A program made the position numbers and the translations under genes. From positions 1-12,627 of the forward strand of contig JADFXZ010000058.1 in NCBI GenBank assembly GCA_015233265.1: a DNA stretch of 12,627 nucleotides. The letters run 5' to 3'. This DNA comes from Nitrospirota bacterium (lineage in GTDB: Bacteria; Nitrospirota; Thermodesulfovibrionia; Thermodesulfovibrionales; Magnetobacteriaceae). The notes under the pieces were generated by a model, which was given only the letters and a program-made list of their open reading frames with translations, was not told where the DNA came from and made no database searches. Position 1 is the stretch's first letter, and each line of letters starts with the position of its first letter. Positions 7,110-12,607 of the stretch are shown in pieces.

Positions 7110-7622
7110 TTACGACACGTCTATCAGGGCGCTGACGAATTCGGCTATATCGTGCCGTATCTCATCGCTTGCCGCTATGAACTCCGCGGCGGCGCCATAT
7201 TCGCCATCAGACTCCAGCACTCTGACAACCTCGGCGTAAATACGTATTGGCACGGGGGGGTCAATGGGAAGAAGCATTCTTAATTCCACAAGGTCTTTGA
7301 CATTGCACTTGTCATCACAGAGAAACCGGATACCGCTGCCGCTTAGATTTACCTGACGATATTCTAACTCTTGAAAGCCATCGACATCTTCAGCGCTATC
7401 GAGGACTTTTACCACTGCGGCGGCCTTTTCCCTAAGTTCATCCATGAATTCAGGCAGAAATTCAGGGTATTGCTCATCGCCTTCTGAGTCTCTCATAGCG
7501 ATATCGGCGGCGGCTGCCTCACCAGCAATTTTCGAGAAATACGCAGGTTGACTCTGTCGCGACAGCAGACGCACTCCCAACGCAACATAGGCATCCGCAC
7601 GTGGGTATGTCCTTCTATCCAT
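7110..7622 (-). CDS. PilZ-domain protein with a long insertion (putative c-di-GMP binding)
   Basis: This 170-aa cytoplasmic protein has no signal peptide or TM helix. The N-terminal RRTYPR gives the RxxxR motif (Arg4, Arg8) and VNLSGSGIRF gives the (D/N)xSxxG motif (Asn92, Ser94, Gly97). Together these two are the c-di-GMP-binding signature of PilZ domains. The following strands (LVELRMLLPI, IRIYAEVVRV) complete the barrel. Usually the two motifs are a few tens of residues apart; here about 83 residues separate them, with a charged, probably helical insert (about 30-85). PilZ proteins pass c-di-GMP levels to motility, polysaccharide or secretion machinery. Its partner is not visible here. AGAGGGTG 8 nt upstream supports the ATG. 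It is last in the leftward gene run, 85 nt after folK, with a possible promoter of its own. It converges with the TMTC-like genes across a 60-nt gap in which I see no clear terminator. Confidence 0.82.
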   Translation of the reverse strand: MDRRTYPRADAYVALGVRLLSRQSQPAYFSKIAGEAAAADIAMRDSEGDEQYPEFLPEFMDELREKAAAVVKVLDSAEDVDGFQELEYRQVNLSGSGIRFLCDDKCNVKDLVELRMLLPIDPPVPIRIYAEVVRVLESDGEYGAAAEFIAASDEIRHDIAEFVSALIDVS

Positions 7623-7647
7623 CAGATTAACACCCTCTTCATATCAT

Positions 7648-7677
7648 ATACTAACACACATAAAGTCACGATGTAAA
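7648..7677 (-). promoter_or_regulatory. Possible promoter for the PilZ gene
   Basis: On the - strand, TTTACA (7677-7672) and TAGTAT (7653-7648) are separated by 18 bp, about 26 nt upstream of the PilZ ATG. The match is 5/6 to the -35 consensus and 4/6 to the -10. It would let the PilZ gene be expressed apart from the upstream folK. Confidence 0.4.
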
Positions 7678-7707
7678 ACAACGCGCAAATTTTTTTTACC
7701 GCGGCGT

Positions 7708-8157
7708 TTAAAGCCTCACAAGCAGCTGTTTGATAGTCTGCCCAATAAGCGGATGCACAAGCTCCGGGGCTATCTCGGCAAGCGGCTCAAGCACAAATCG
7801 TCGCAGGTGGGCATACGGATGGGGGATTTTTAATAGCTCCTCATCGATCACCTCTGCGCCATAAAAGAGGATGTCAAGGTCAATCTCGCGCGGCCCCCAC
7901 TTATAGGATTTCTGCCTGCCTGTTTGTTGCTCGATAGACTGCAGTGCCTCAAGAAGCGCTATGGGCGGCAGCTGTGTCTCGATTTCCACACACATATTAA
8001 TAAAATCCTGTTGATTGACAACACCCCACGCCTTTGTTTCATACATGCCGGAAGACAAGACTACCGCCATGCCTGCCTGCGACATTAATTCAACGGCGCT
8101 GATACAGTTGCCCTGCCTGTTGCCAACATTTGAGCCAATGCCAATATATGCCTTCAG
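7708..8157 (-). CDS. folK: 6-hydroxymethyl-7,8-dihydropterin pyrophosphokinase, probable CTG start
   Basis: FolK (HPPK) transfers pyrophosphate from ATP to 6-hydroxymethyl-dihydropterin in folate synthesis. With a CTG start the protein has 149 aa and begins (M)KAYIGIGSNVGNRQGN, which supplies the first beta strand and the GSN substrate-binding motif (residues 8-10). Later hallmarks are NQQDFIN (48-54), GRQKSYKWGPREIDLDIL (80-97) with the Mg-binding Asp93 and Asp95, and IPHPYAHLRRFVLEPL (111 on). The first in-frame ATG is at residue 25 and would delete the N-terminal strand. Upstream, an in-frame TGA closes the frame seven codons before the CTG, and no ATG, GTG or TTG lies between. The CTG overlaps the dapL stop as CTGA, with AGAAAGG just before it, so coupled translation is likely. 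The family call is firm; the exact start codon is inferred. Confidence 0.9.
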   Translation of the reverse strand: MKAYIGIGSNVGNRQGNCISAVELMSQAGMAVVLSSGMYETKAWGVVNQQDFINMCVEIETQLPPIALLEALQSIEQQTGRQKSYKWGPREIDLDILFYGAEVIDEELLKIPHPYAHLRRFVLEPLAEIAPELVHPLIGQTIKQLLVRL

Positions 8158-9323
8158 ATTACCTTTCTTATCCTCTCAACGGCCTCTTGCATTCTATGGA
8201 CATCCACCGTGAGGGCGAATCTGATATAGCCCTCCCCTGCCGCGCCAAAGCCGTTGCCGGGGGTTGCTGAGATGCCGGCCTTCTCAAGCAGGGCAACTGC
8301 GAAGGACTCGGAGTTATATCCTTTGGGGACTTTTGTCCACATATAAAACGTGGCATCAGGCTTCATAGGCTCTAAGCCAATGGACTTGAGGCCGTCGTAG
8401 AGGATGTCTCTGCGGGCACGGTATGTGTCTCGCAGTGGGGCAAGGGCGGCTTCATTCGTGTCGAGTGCGGCAATGGCCGCCTCCTGCACAGCCTGAAACA
8501 CGCCTGAGTCCAGGTTGGTCTTTATCTTGCCAAGCCCAAAGATAACGTCTGAGTTGCCAACGGCAAACCCTATCCTCCAGCCCGTCATATTATAGGTCTT
8601 AGACAGTGAATGAAGCTCTACGCCCACATCCTTAGCCCCGTCAATCTCAAGAAAGCTCATCGGCTTTTTACCATTGTAGTACATCTCTGTGTAGGCGGCA
8701 TCGTGGCAAATAATAAAATTATACTTATGTGCAAGATCAATGGCAGACTTAAATTGCTCCTCTGTGCACAGCGCGCTTGTCGGGTTATTGGGATAGTTTA
8801 AGAACATCAGCTTTGCGCGTTTAAGCACATCGTCCGGGATGGCAGAAAAATCAGGGAAATAGCCGTTACTCTCCAGAAGCGGCATCAGATGTACCTCACC
8901 ACCGGCAAACATCGTCCCTATGGCATAGACAGGATAGCCGGGGCTGGGGCACAAGACGACATCCCCCGGGTTTACGTAGGCAAGTGGCAGATGCCCAATG
9001 CCTTCCTTTGAGCCAATCAAAGACAGCACCTCTGAAGCCGCGTCAAGGCTGACCCCAAAGCGCTGTTTATACCATCTGGCAACTGCCTCTCTGTATGCTG
9101 GCATACCCTCGTATGAGGGATAGCGATGGTGTTCTGGCTTATGGGCTGCCTCCTTGAGGGCCTCAACAATGTGGACAGGGGTGGGGATATCGGGGTCGCC
9201 TATGCTTAAATCGATTAAATCCACGCCCTTACCCCTGGCCTGTTTTTTTAGTTTGTCAATCTTATCAAATAAATAGGGCGGCAGGTGCTTGACCCTCTCG
9301 GCCAATTCAATAGTATTTCTCAT
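8154..9323 (-). CDS. dapL: LL-diaminopimelate aminotransferase
   Basis: This is a 389-aa class I/II PLP aminotransferase. DapL converts tetrahydrodipicolinate and glutamate directly to LL-diaminopimelate, bypassing the acylated intermediates of the lysine/peptidoglycan route. Visible features are DLSIGDPDIPTP (37-49), HHRYPSYEGMPAYREAV (65-81), SKEGIGHLPLAYVNPGD (105-121), NYPNNPTSA (176-184), HDAAYTEMY (207-215), the PLP lysine Lys242 in SLSKTYNMTGWRIGF, and the carboxylate-binding arginine in YIRFAL (Arg368). The lengths and motifs fit DapL better than AspC or AlaT, though related aminotransferases with overlapping specificity cannot be fully excluded. The ATG at 9323 is preceded by GCGGAG. 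The stop overlaps the folK start. Together with the upstream L,D-transpeptidase, it suggests meso-DAP-type peptidoglycan. Confidence 0.88.
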   Translation of the reverse strand: MRNTIELAERVKHLPPYLFDKIDKLKKQARGKGVDLIDLSIGDPDIPTPVHIVEALKEAAHKPEHHRYPSYEGMPAYREAVARWYKQRFGVSLDAASEVLSLIGSKEGIGHLPLAYVNPGDVVLCPSPGYPVYAIGTMFAGGEVHLMPLLESNGYFPDFSAIPDDVLKRAKLMFLNYPNNPTSALCTEEQFKSAIDLAHKYNFIICHDAAYTEMYYNGKKPMSFLEIDGAKDVGVELHSLSKTYNMTGWRIGFAVGNSDVIFGLGKIKTNLDSGVFQAVQEAAIAALDTNEAALAPLRDTYRARRDILYDGLKSIGLEPMKPDATFYMWTKVPKGYNSESFAVALLEKAGISATPGNGFGAAGEGYIRFALTVDVHRMQEAVERIRKVI

Positions 9324-9346
9324 CTCAATCTCCGCTATGTTATAGA

Positions 9347-9384
9347 TTGCCAGTTAATCCAATTAATACAACTAACGCTGGCAA
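9347..9384 (-). repeat. Imperfect inverted repeat in the mnmA-dapL gap
   Basis: TTGCCAG-TTA (9347-9356) and TAA-CG-CTGGCAA (9373-9384) pair with one small bulge around an A/T-rich loop in the 87-nt gap. There is no T-tract, so it is not a standard terminator. It could be an operator or a structured leader of dapL. Confidence 0.4.
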
Positions 9385-9410
9385 CGACATTATAAACAAA
9401 ACCCTTCTAA

Positions 9411-10451
9411 TCATACAATCACCCCGCCGCCAATCACTGACTCTTTGTCATAAAAAACTGCGCTTTGCCCCGGGGCGGGCGACCACTGCGGTTCAGAAAA
9501 TACGACCCTCAAATTTTGCTCATCGATGCGGCTGATAACGGAGCTGACAGCCCTGCCGGATGAGCGAATTCGCACGTCGAGCTGCGCGGGGAAGTCCACG
9601 TCAACAATCATATTGAGGTCACTGACACTGCACTGCGCCGAGGCGGCATACTGCCTCGTCCCAACCGTCAGCGTATTAGCAGCCGTGTCGATGCCGATGA
9701 CATAGAGCGGCTCTTTTGCGGCTACTCCAATGCCCCGCCTCTGCCCTAGTGTGTAGGCATAGAGGCCGCTGTGCGTTCCTATACGGTTGCCTTCCCTATC
9801 GACAATCGGCCCCTCAGCTGCCGCGCCGCCCTGGTAGTCCCTTATGAGCTTAGCGTAGTCGCAATTCTCGACAAAACATATCTCCTGGCTTTCCCTGCGG
9901 GCTGCCGCGGGGAGATTCAACCCCCGTGCGATTGCCCGCACCTCATCCTTTGTCAAAGCGCCAAGCGGCAACAGAAGTCGCGATAATATCTCACGAGTTA
10001 ATACATAGAGAAAATACGACTGGTCTTTCTTTATGTCTGCGGCCATTGTCAGGCGCTGATTGTCCACCCCTGCATAGTGCCCTGTTGCAATATAATCAAC
10101 CCCCATCTGATCTGCAGCCTCAAGCAGAACCGGAAATTTCACAAATTTGTTGCACAAGATACACGGATTAGGGGTGGTTCCAGCGCCATATGCGGCAATA
10201 AACGGCTCAATTACACGCTGCATAAACTCCACGCGCACGTCCCTTTTGGTATGGCTGATGCCAAGTGCTGAGGCGGTGCGTGCCGCGTCATTAGCTGAAT
10301 CAACCGAGCAGCAGGCATTAGAGCCAGAGTTAAACCGTGTTTCCCAGAATATGAGACTCATGCCATGAACACGGTATCCATCTTTTTTTAATAAATAGGC
10401 GGTAACGGAGGAGTCAACCCCGCCGCTCATTCCAACCAGCACACTTTTCAT
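9411..10451 (-). CDS. mnmA: tRNA-specific 2-thiouridylase MnmA
   Basis: MnmA activates U34 of Lys/Glu/Gln tRNAs with ATP and inserts sulfur to give 2-thiouridine. The 346-aa protein has the PP-loop SGGVDS (9-14), the TGHYA segment (123-127), the second catalytic cysteine in SQEICFVE (Cys192), the GLYAYTLGQRRGIG block (229-242), and the C-terminal barrel ending in PGQSAVFYDKESVIGGG. The first catalytic cysteine sits in NPCILCN (Cys97 and Cys100); Cys100 matches the E. coli position. Cys97 is an extra cysteine relative to the Asp at that position in E. coli-type proteins. The ATG at 10451 is chosen over a TTG at 10493 because MKSVLVGMSGGVDSS is the normal N-terminus. It lies 10 nt after the L,D-transpeptidase stop, with no clear ribosome-binding site, so translation probably depends on reinitiation. 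Confidence 0.95.
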   Translation of the reverse strand: MKSVLVGMSGGVDSSVTAYLLKKDGYRVHGMSLIFWETRFNSGSNACCSVDSANDAARTASALGISHTKRDVRVEFMQRVIEPFIAAYGAGTTPNPCILCNKFVKFPVLLEAADQMGVDYIATGHYAGVDNQRLTMAADIKKDQSYFLYVLTREILSRLLLPLGALTKDEVRAIARGLNLPAAARRESQEICFVENCDYAKLIRDYQGGAAAEGPIVDREGNRIGTHSGLYAYTLGQRRGIGVAAKEPLYVIGIDTAANTLTVGTRQYAASAQCSVSDLNMIVDVDFPAQLDVRIRSSGRAVSSVISRIDEQNLRVVFSEPQWSPAPGQSAVFYDKESVIGGGVIV

Positions 10452-10461
10452 TGACGGGGCG

Positions 10462-11610
10462 CTATTTGATTTCCACGCATGTGTGAAGGGCAACCGTATC
10501 GAGCAGCTCCTTCATGTCCTCATCCTCAAGGGCGATGCAGCCCGCCGTCCAGTCATCGTCGCCGCCGCCGTGAATCATGATAAGATTCCCCATTGCCGTA
10601 TCTTGGGGCGGCAGTCTCATCTGTGATATAGCTGATGTGATGCGGTTATAGTCAGCAAGGGAGATCATGCCGTAGCGCAGACCATCCCACGCGTCAAAGG
10701 CGTTTGGATAGCTGAGATAAAACGACGGCAGTGAGCGGTGAGTATCAGGATCGCAGCCGAAGCGGCTTGCGGGATTAATCCGTGCGACATAGTAGGTGCC
10801 CTCCGGGGTATGGCGGTCAAAGCGTTTCGACTTAGGAAGCGTGTCCTTATTAATGATGATATCGAACTTGCCGTCAGTGAATTCGACTACGTAATCACCT
10901 ACGACAATCTTTTCCTCGTAGGCATACGTAGGCGGCTCGTTGCTGTCGAGTCTACCCTTAACAAGACGGTAGAGAGCAAGTGTGTGAGCTGCCTTATCGA
11001 GGGCGATAACAGCCTCACCACCCGTGGCTTTAGAGACGGCAAAGTCAAGTCCCTCGTTTTTGTTTTCAATAAGCTCATATTTTTTGTTACCTTTTAAGAT
11101 AAGATAGGCAAATGGGCGGGTGATTTCACGCGTCAGAATGCGAAGTCCCGAACCCTTGCCCAGTCCGATTGAATAGGACTTTCTCAGCTCCAGCGTACCG
11201 TTGTCGTTTTTAACCAATACGCTCAATGTGCGGAGTTTCTTATTGACCACAATCTTCTTATCGCCAAAGACGCAGGCGTCGAATTTTACCCGACCAGAGA
11301 GATACGGCGCCGTTGCATTATCAGTTGCATTATCAATCGAATTATTATTTGAATCATCTGGGCGTTCAACAACCCAGTACTTATGACCGCGCACATCGAA
11401 TCTGAGCCAAGAGCGGCTGCCATTGAGCAGCCTGTCATCAGGGCTAATCTCCATCCCGCGATAGAGCTGAAACCTTACATCGGAATAGAGATTAGGCTCA
11501 TCATGCACAGTAACATTATCAACCGCAACCATCAGCGTCTCAGCAGATGCCGAATGAGGCCACACCACAGCCGCGGCTAGGAATATTATCAACAAGAAAA
11601 GTTTTTTCAT
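10462..11610 (-). CDS. Secreted L,D-transpeptidase (YkuD family) with N-terminal SH3-like domain
   Basis: This 382-aa exported protein has a signal peptide at 1-23 (cleavage after ASA). A bacterial SH3-like segment follows (about 25-83: VAVDNVTVHDEPNLYSDVRF, then SWLRFDV and YWVV). Next is a Ser/Asn-rich linker with NNNSIDNATDNAT (about 86-101) and a catalytic YkuD domain (about 230-382). The catalytic motif is compact: IMIHGGG, DDDW, then TAGCIALEDEDM, with His347 and Cys358. The 11-residue His-Cys spacing is shorter than in the classical HXX14-17(S/T)HGCxN type and typical of the DWTxGCIAL subgroup. YkuD enzymes form 3-3 cross-links or attach proteins to DAP, which fits the dapL gene downstream. 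The HTPEGTYYVARINPASRFG segment (267-285) is a substrate-groove hallmark. It is first in the leftward run, behind a good promoter. Confidence 0.9.
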   Translation of the reverse strand: MKKLFLLIIFLAAAVVWPHSASAETLMVAVDNVTVHDEPNLYSDVRFQLYRGMEISPDDRLLNGSRSWLRFDVRGHKYWVVERPDDSNNNSIDNATDNATAPYLSGRVKFDACVFGDKKIVVNKKLRTLSVLVKNDNGTLELRKSYSIGLGKGSGLRILTREITRPFAYLILKGNKKYELIENKNEGLDFAVSKATGGEAVIALDKAAHTLALYRLVKGRLDSNEPPTYAYEEKIVVGDYVVEFTDGKFDIIINKDTLPKSKRFDRHTPEGTYYVARINPASRFGCDPDTHRSLPSFYLSYPNAFDAWDGLRYGMISLADYNRITSAISQMRLPPQDTAMGNLIMIHGGGDDDWTAGCIALEDEDMKELLDTVALHTCVEIK

Positions 11611-11637
11611 AACCAGATAGTCAACTCTAACAGGGAA

Positions 11638-11667
11638 ATTCTACCCGATTGCTGGCGATTAAAGCAA
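11638..11667 (-). promoter_or_regulatory. Promoter of the ldt-mnmA-dapL-folK-pilZ run
   Basis: On the - strand, TTGCTT (11667-11662) and TAGAAT (11643-11638) are 18 bp apart, with a predicted start near 11631, about 20 nt before the ldt ATG. The match is 4/6 and 5/6. The genes downstream all face left with short gaps. Confidence 0.55.
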
Positions 11668-11706
11668 GTTGAGCCAACAGGTCAGCTAATACCTTATCCT
11701 TGATAT

Positions 11707-11835
11707 TTATCTCAAGAGAGACTTCTGATTTTTCAAAGGCAGCTCTTCAAACACAAGCCTCTCTACCTGATTCCTATACGGCAACGGCATCTGAGCAATG
11801 TCCTTTAAGAACTGTTTCCTATACCTGAAATCCAT
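11707..11835 (-). pseudogene. Truncated RelE/ParE-type toxin
   Basis: This 42-codon frame begins MDFRYRKQFLKDIAQMPLPY, then RNQVERLVFEELP, the N-terminal helices of small RelE/ParE-family mRNA-cleaving or gyrase-poisoning toxins. Intact members run to about 85-90 residues with a C-terminal beta sheet bearing the catalytic basic and aromatic residues. Here the family match stops after LVFEELP and the frame ends 9 codons later, so the active half is missing. Its ATG overlaps the antitoxin stop as TAATG, the usual coupled arrangement. No continuation is recognisable in another frame; the sequence after about 11740 belongs to something else, up to the ldt promoter. A deletion is likely, not a simple frameshift. 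Confidence 0.7.
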
Positions 11836-12032
11836 TACTGAGGCACTGAACTGTAGTATTCTTTCGCCTGTTCAAGATTAAGAGATTCCGCATCATTGTC
11901 ATCCCGCATGAGCTTGTGGAGTCCGTAATTTTCTAATATCTCCTCAATCTTGCCGAATGTCTCTATGTCTATCTTAACCGCCACTCTGTTGTTGTTGTCA
12001 TCGACGACATATTTCTTTGCTATCTCAAACGT
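11835..12032 (-). CDS. RelB/Phd-like antitoxin with ACG in place of a start codon
   Basis: This 65-codon frame reads (T)FEIAKKYVVDDNNNRVAVKI, then DIETFGKIEEILENYGLHKLM, and ends in LNLEQAKEYYSSVPQ. This matches small antitoxins that pair with RelE/ParE toxins: a beta strand opening, a dimerisation helix with IEEILENYGL, and a toxin-wrapping tail with EQAKEYY. GGGAGG (12043-12038) sits 5 nt before codon 1, exactly where an ATG should stand, but codon 1 is ACG (12032-12030). The next usable start, GTG at 11984, would remove 16 residues. So this is either a start-loss allele or a poorly initiated antitoxin. Its partner toxin, overlapping by TAATG, is truncated, so loss would carry no penalty. 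I call it a gene in decay. Confidence 0.68.
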   Translation of the reverse strand, partial: TFEIAKKYVVDDNNNRVAVKIDIETFGKIEEILENYGLHKLMRDDNDAESLNLEQAKEYYSSVPQ

Positions 12033-12064
12033 AAAGACCTCCCTTCTATATATTTGTTGTAATC

Positions 12065-12119
12065 CTTCGACAGGCTCAGGATGATTCTTAACCCTTCAGG
12101 CATCCTGAGCTTGTCGAAG
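12065..12119. repeat. Imperfect palindromic repeat of the TTCGACAGGCTCAGGA type
   Basis: TTCGACAGGCTCAGGATG (12066-12083) pairs with CATCCTGAGCTTGTCGAA (12101-12118) around a 17-nt spacer. One G-T mismatch (12073/12111) is a wobble in RNA. A flanking C-G pair makes the stem 19 bp. Repeats with this core occur in many bacterial genomes as dispersed palindromes. It lies between the decayed hicA stub and the start of the next antitoxin frame, and may mark the break. Confidence 0.85.
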
Positions 12120-12137
12120 AATGGTAAGGTTATTTTA

Positions 12138-12170
12138 TTACAGGCCCGTTAGTAACGGGAAAATGCTCAT
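12138..12170 (-). pseudogene. hicA: hicA remnant (first ten codons only)
   Basis: The ATG (12170-12168) overlaps the hicB stop as ATGA, the normal hicB-hicA junction. The ten codons MSIFPLLTGL resemble the start of many HicA toxins, which begin M-x-x-(F/L)-P-x-(L/V)-(T/S)-G before the first helix. TAA follows at 12140-12138. None of the remaining HicA, including the catalytic histidine of the GSH motif, is present. The palindromic repeat begins about 20 nt further on. The match is short, so the identity rests on position and hicB context. Confidence 0.55.
12145..12159. repeat. Small perfect palindrome in the hicA stub
   Basis: CCCGTTA-G-TAACGGG forms 7-bp arms around a single base. It lies inside the hicA stub, just after hicB. 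It could be a weak hairpin, a protein site, or chance within coding sequence. Confidence 0.5.
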
Positions 12171-12376
12171 ACTTTGACTTTTTGAATGCCAACAAGATGT
12201 GTTAACGTCTGCTTTTCATCATATACCTCAAGGCATAGCTGAATCGCTTCTTTAATCCTTTCCATCAGACTGTCGAGTGATTTGGCCTGAGTATGGCATC
12301 CTTTGAGTTCCGGGACATCTGCAATAAAGTAGCCCTGGTCATCCTGCTCTATGATTACTGTAAATTCCTTGCTCAT
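12167..12376 (-). CDS. hicB: HicB-like antitoxin
   Basis: This intact 69-aa HicB-type antitoxin opens with the partial RNase H-like fold. It reads MSKEFTVIIEQDDQGYFIAD, then VPELKGCHTQAKSLDSLMER, IKEAIQLCLEV, and a short C-terminal strand VGIQKVKV. The VPELKGCHTQAKSLDELM-type core is the family signature. HicB binds and blocks the HicA mRNA interferase and often represses its own promoter. This is the short form, without a long C-terminal DNA-binding domain. AGGGAG (about 12391-12385) sits 7-8 nt before the ATG. The HicA reading frame that should follow is reduced to ten codons, so this is an orphan antitoxin. It may persist passively or as an anti-toxin against HicA elsewhere in the genome. 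Confidence 0.88.
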   Translation of the reverse strand: MSKEFTVIIEQDDQGYFIADVPELKGCHTQAKSLDSLMERIKEAIQLCLEVYDEKQTLTHLVGIQKVKV

Positions 12377-12423
12377 TAATAACTCCCTAAATGACCGTTA
12401 TTTAGACATAACCCTCATGCAAT

Positions 12424-12452
12424 AGTATACAAATATTCTCTCGTAAATTCAC
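12424..12452 (-). promoter_or_regulatory. Possible hicB promoter
   Basis: On the - strand, TATACT (12429-12424) is a good -10 with GTGAAT (12452-12447) 17 bp upstream as a weak -35. The predicted start near 12417 leaves a leader of about 40 nt before hicB. Confidence 0.4.
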
Positions 12453-12480
12453 ATCATTGAAACAGCAACTGCCTCAGCGT

Positions 12481-12508
12481 GGGCAAATAGGAAACTGGGG
12501 CAAATAGG
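12481..12508 (+). repeat. Direct repeat GGGCAAATAGG x2
   Basis: GGGCAAATAGG occurs at 12481-12491 and again at 12498-12508, 17 bp apart. It is followed by a GGGA-CACA-TCCC palindrome near 12523-12534. Similar GGGACA...TCCC pieces occur near REP-associated transposase genes, so this may be an element edge. No transposase lies within the window. Confidence 0.6.
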
Positions 12509-12577
12509 GGATCGCTAATAAGGGACACATCCCAATAGATTGGCGGGTGCGTGGTTTTGTCATTCATTGGAAATTGT

Positions 12578-12607
12578 TTGACATCACCCTGATATTTGTG
12601 ATATTAT
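12578..12607 (+). promoter_or_regulatory. Strong rightward promoter leaving the window
   Basis: TTGACA (12578-12583) and TATTAT (12602-12607) are 18 bp apart, with TG at 12599-12600 giving an extended -10. ATCAC (12583-12587) and GTGAT (12598-12602) form an inverted pair across the spacer, a possible operator. The gene it drives lies beyond the right edge. Confidence 0.6.

Noticed and set aside
7083..7283. Small + strand frame of 66 codons overlapping the PilZ gene
   Set aside because: No recognisable product or ribosome-binding site; it is antisense to a gene with clear motifs.
7685..7712. T-rich run with partial palindrome near the folK stop as a terminator
   Set aside because: The pairing arms are only about five bases and poorly placed relative to the T/A run, so no convincing stem.
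9380..9410. TATAAT-like hexamer in the mnmA-dapL gap as a dapL promoter
   Set aside because: A matching -35 would fall inside mnmA and is not evident by eye; left as an unproven possibility.
11643..11750. Second open frame on the - strand after the toxin break (AAFEKSEVSLEINIKDKVL and on)
   Set aside because: It lacks a start codon and shows no recognisable family; it does not continue the toxin sequence, so it is neither a frameshifted toxin nor a supported gene.
11630..12170. Whether this gene-poor stretch hides a tRNA, small RNA or CRISPR array
   Set aside because: No cloverleaf, regular repeat-spacer pattern or terminator-linked structure was seen; the stretch is accounted for by toxin-antitoxin remnants and one palindrome.
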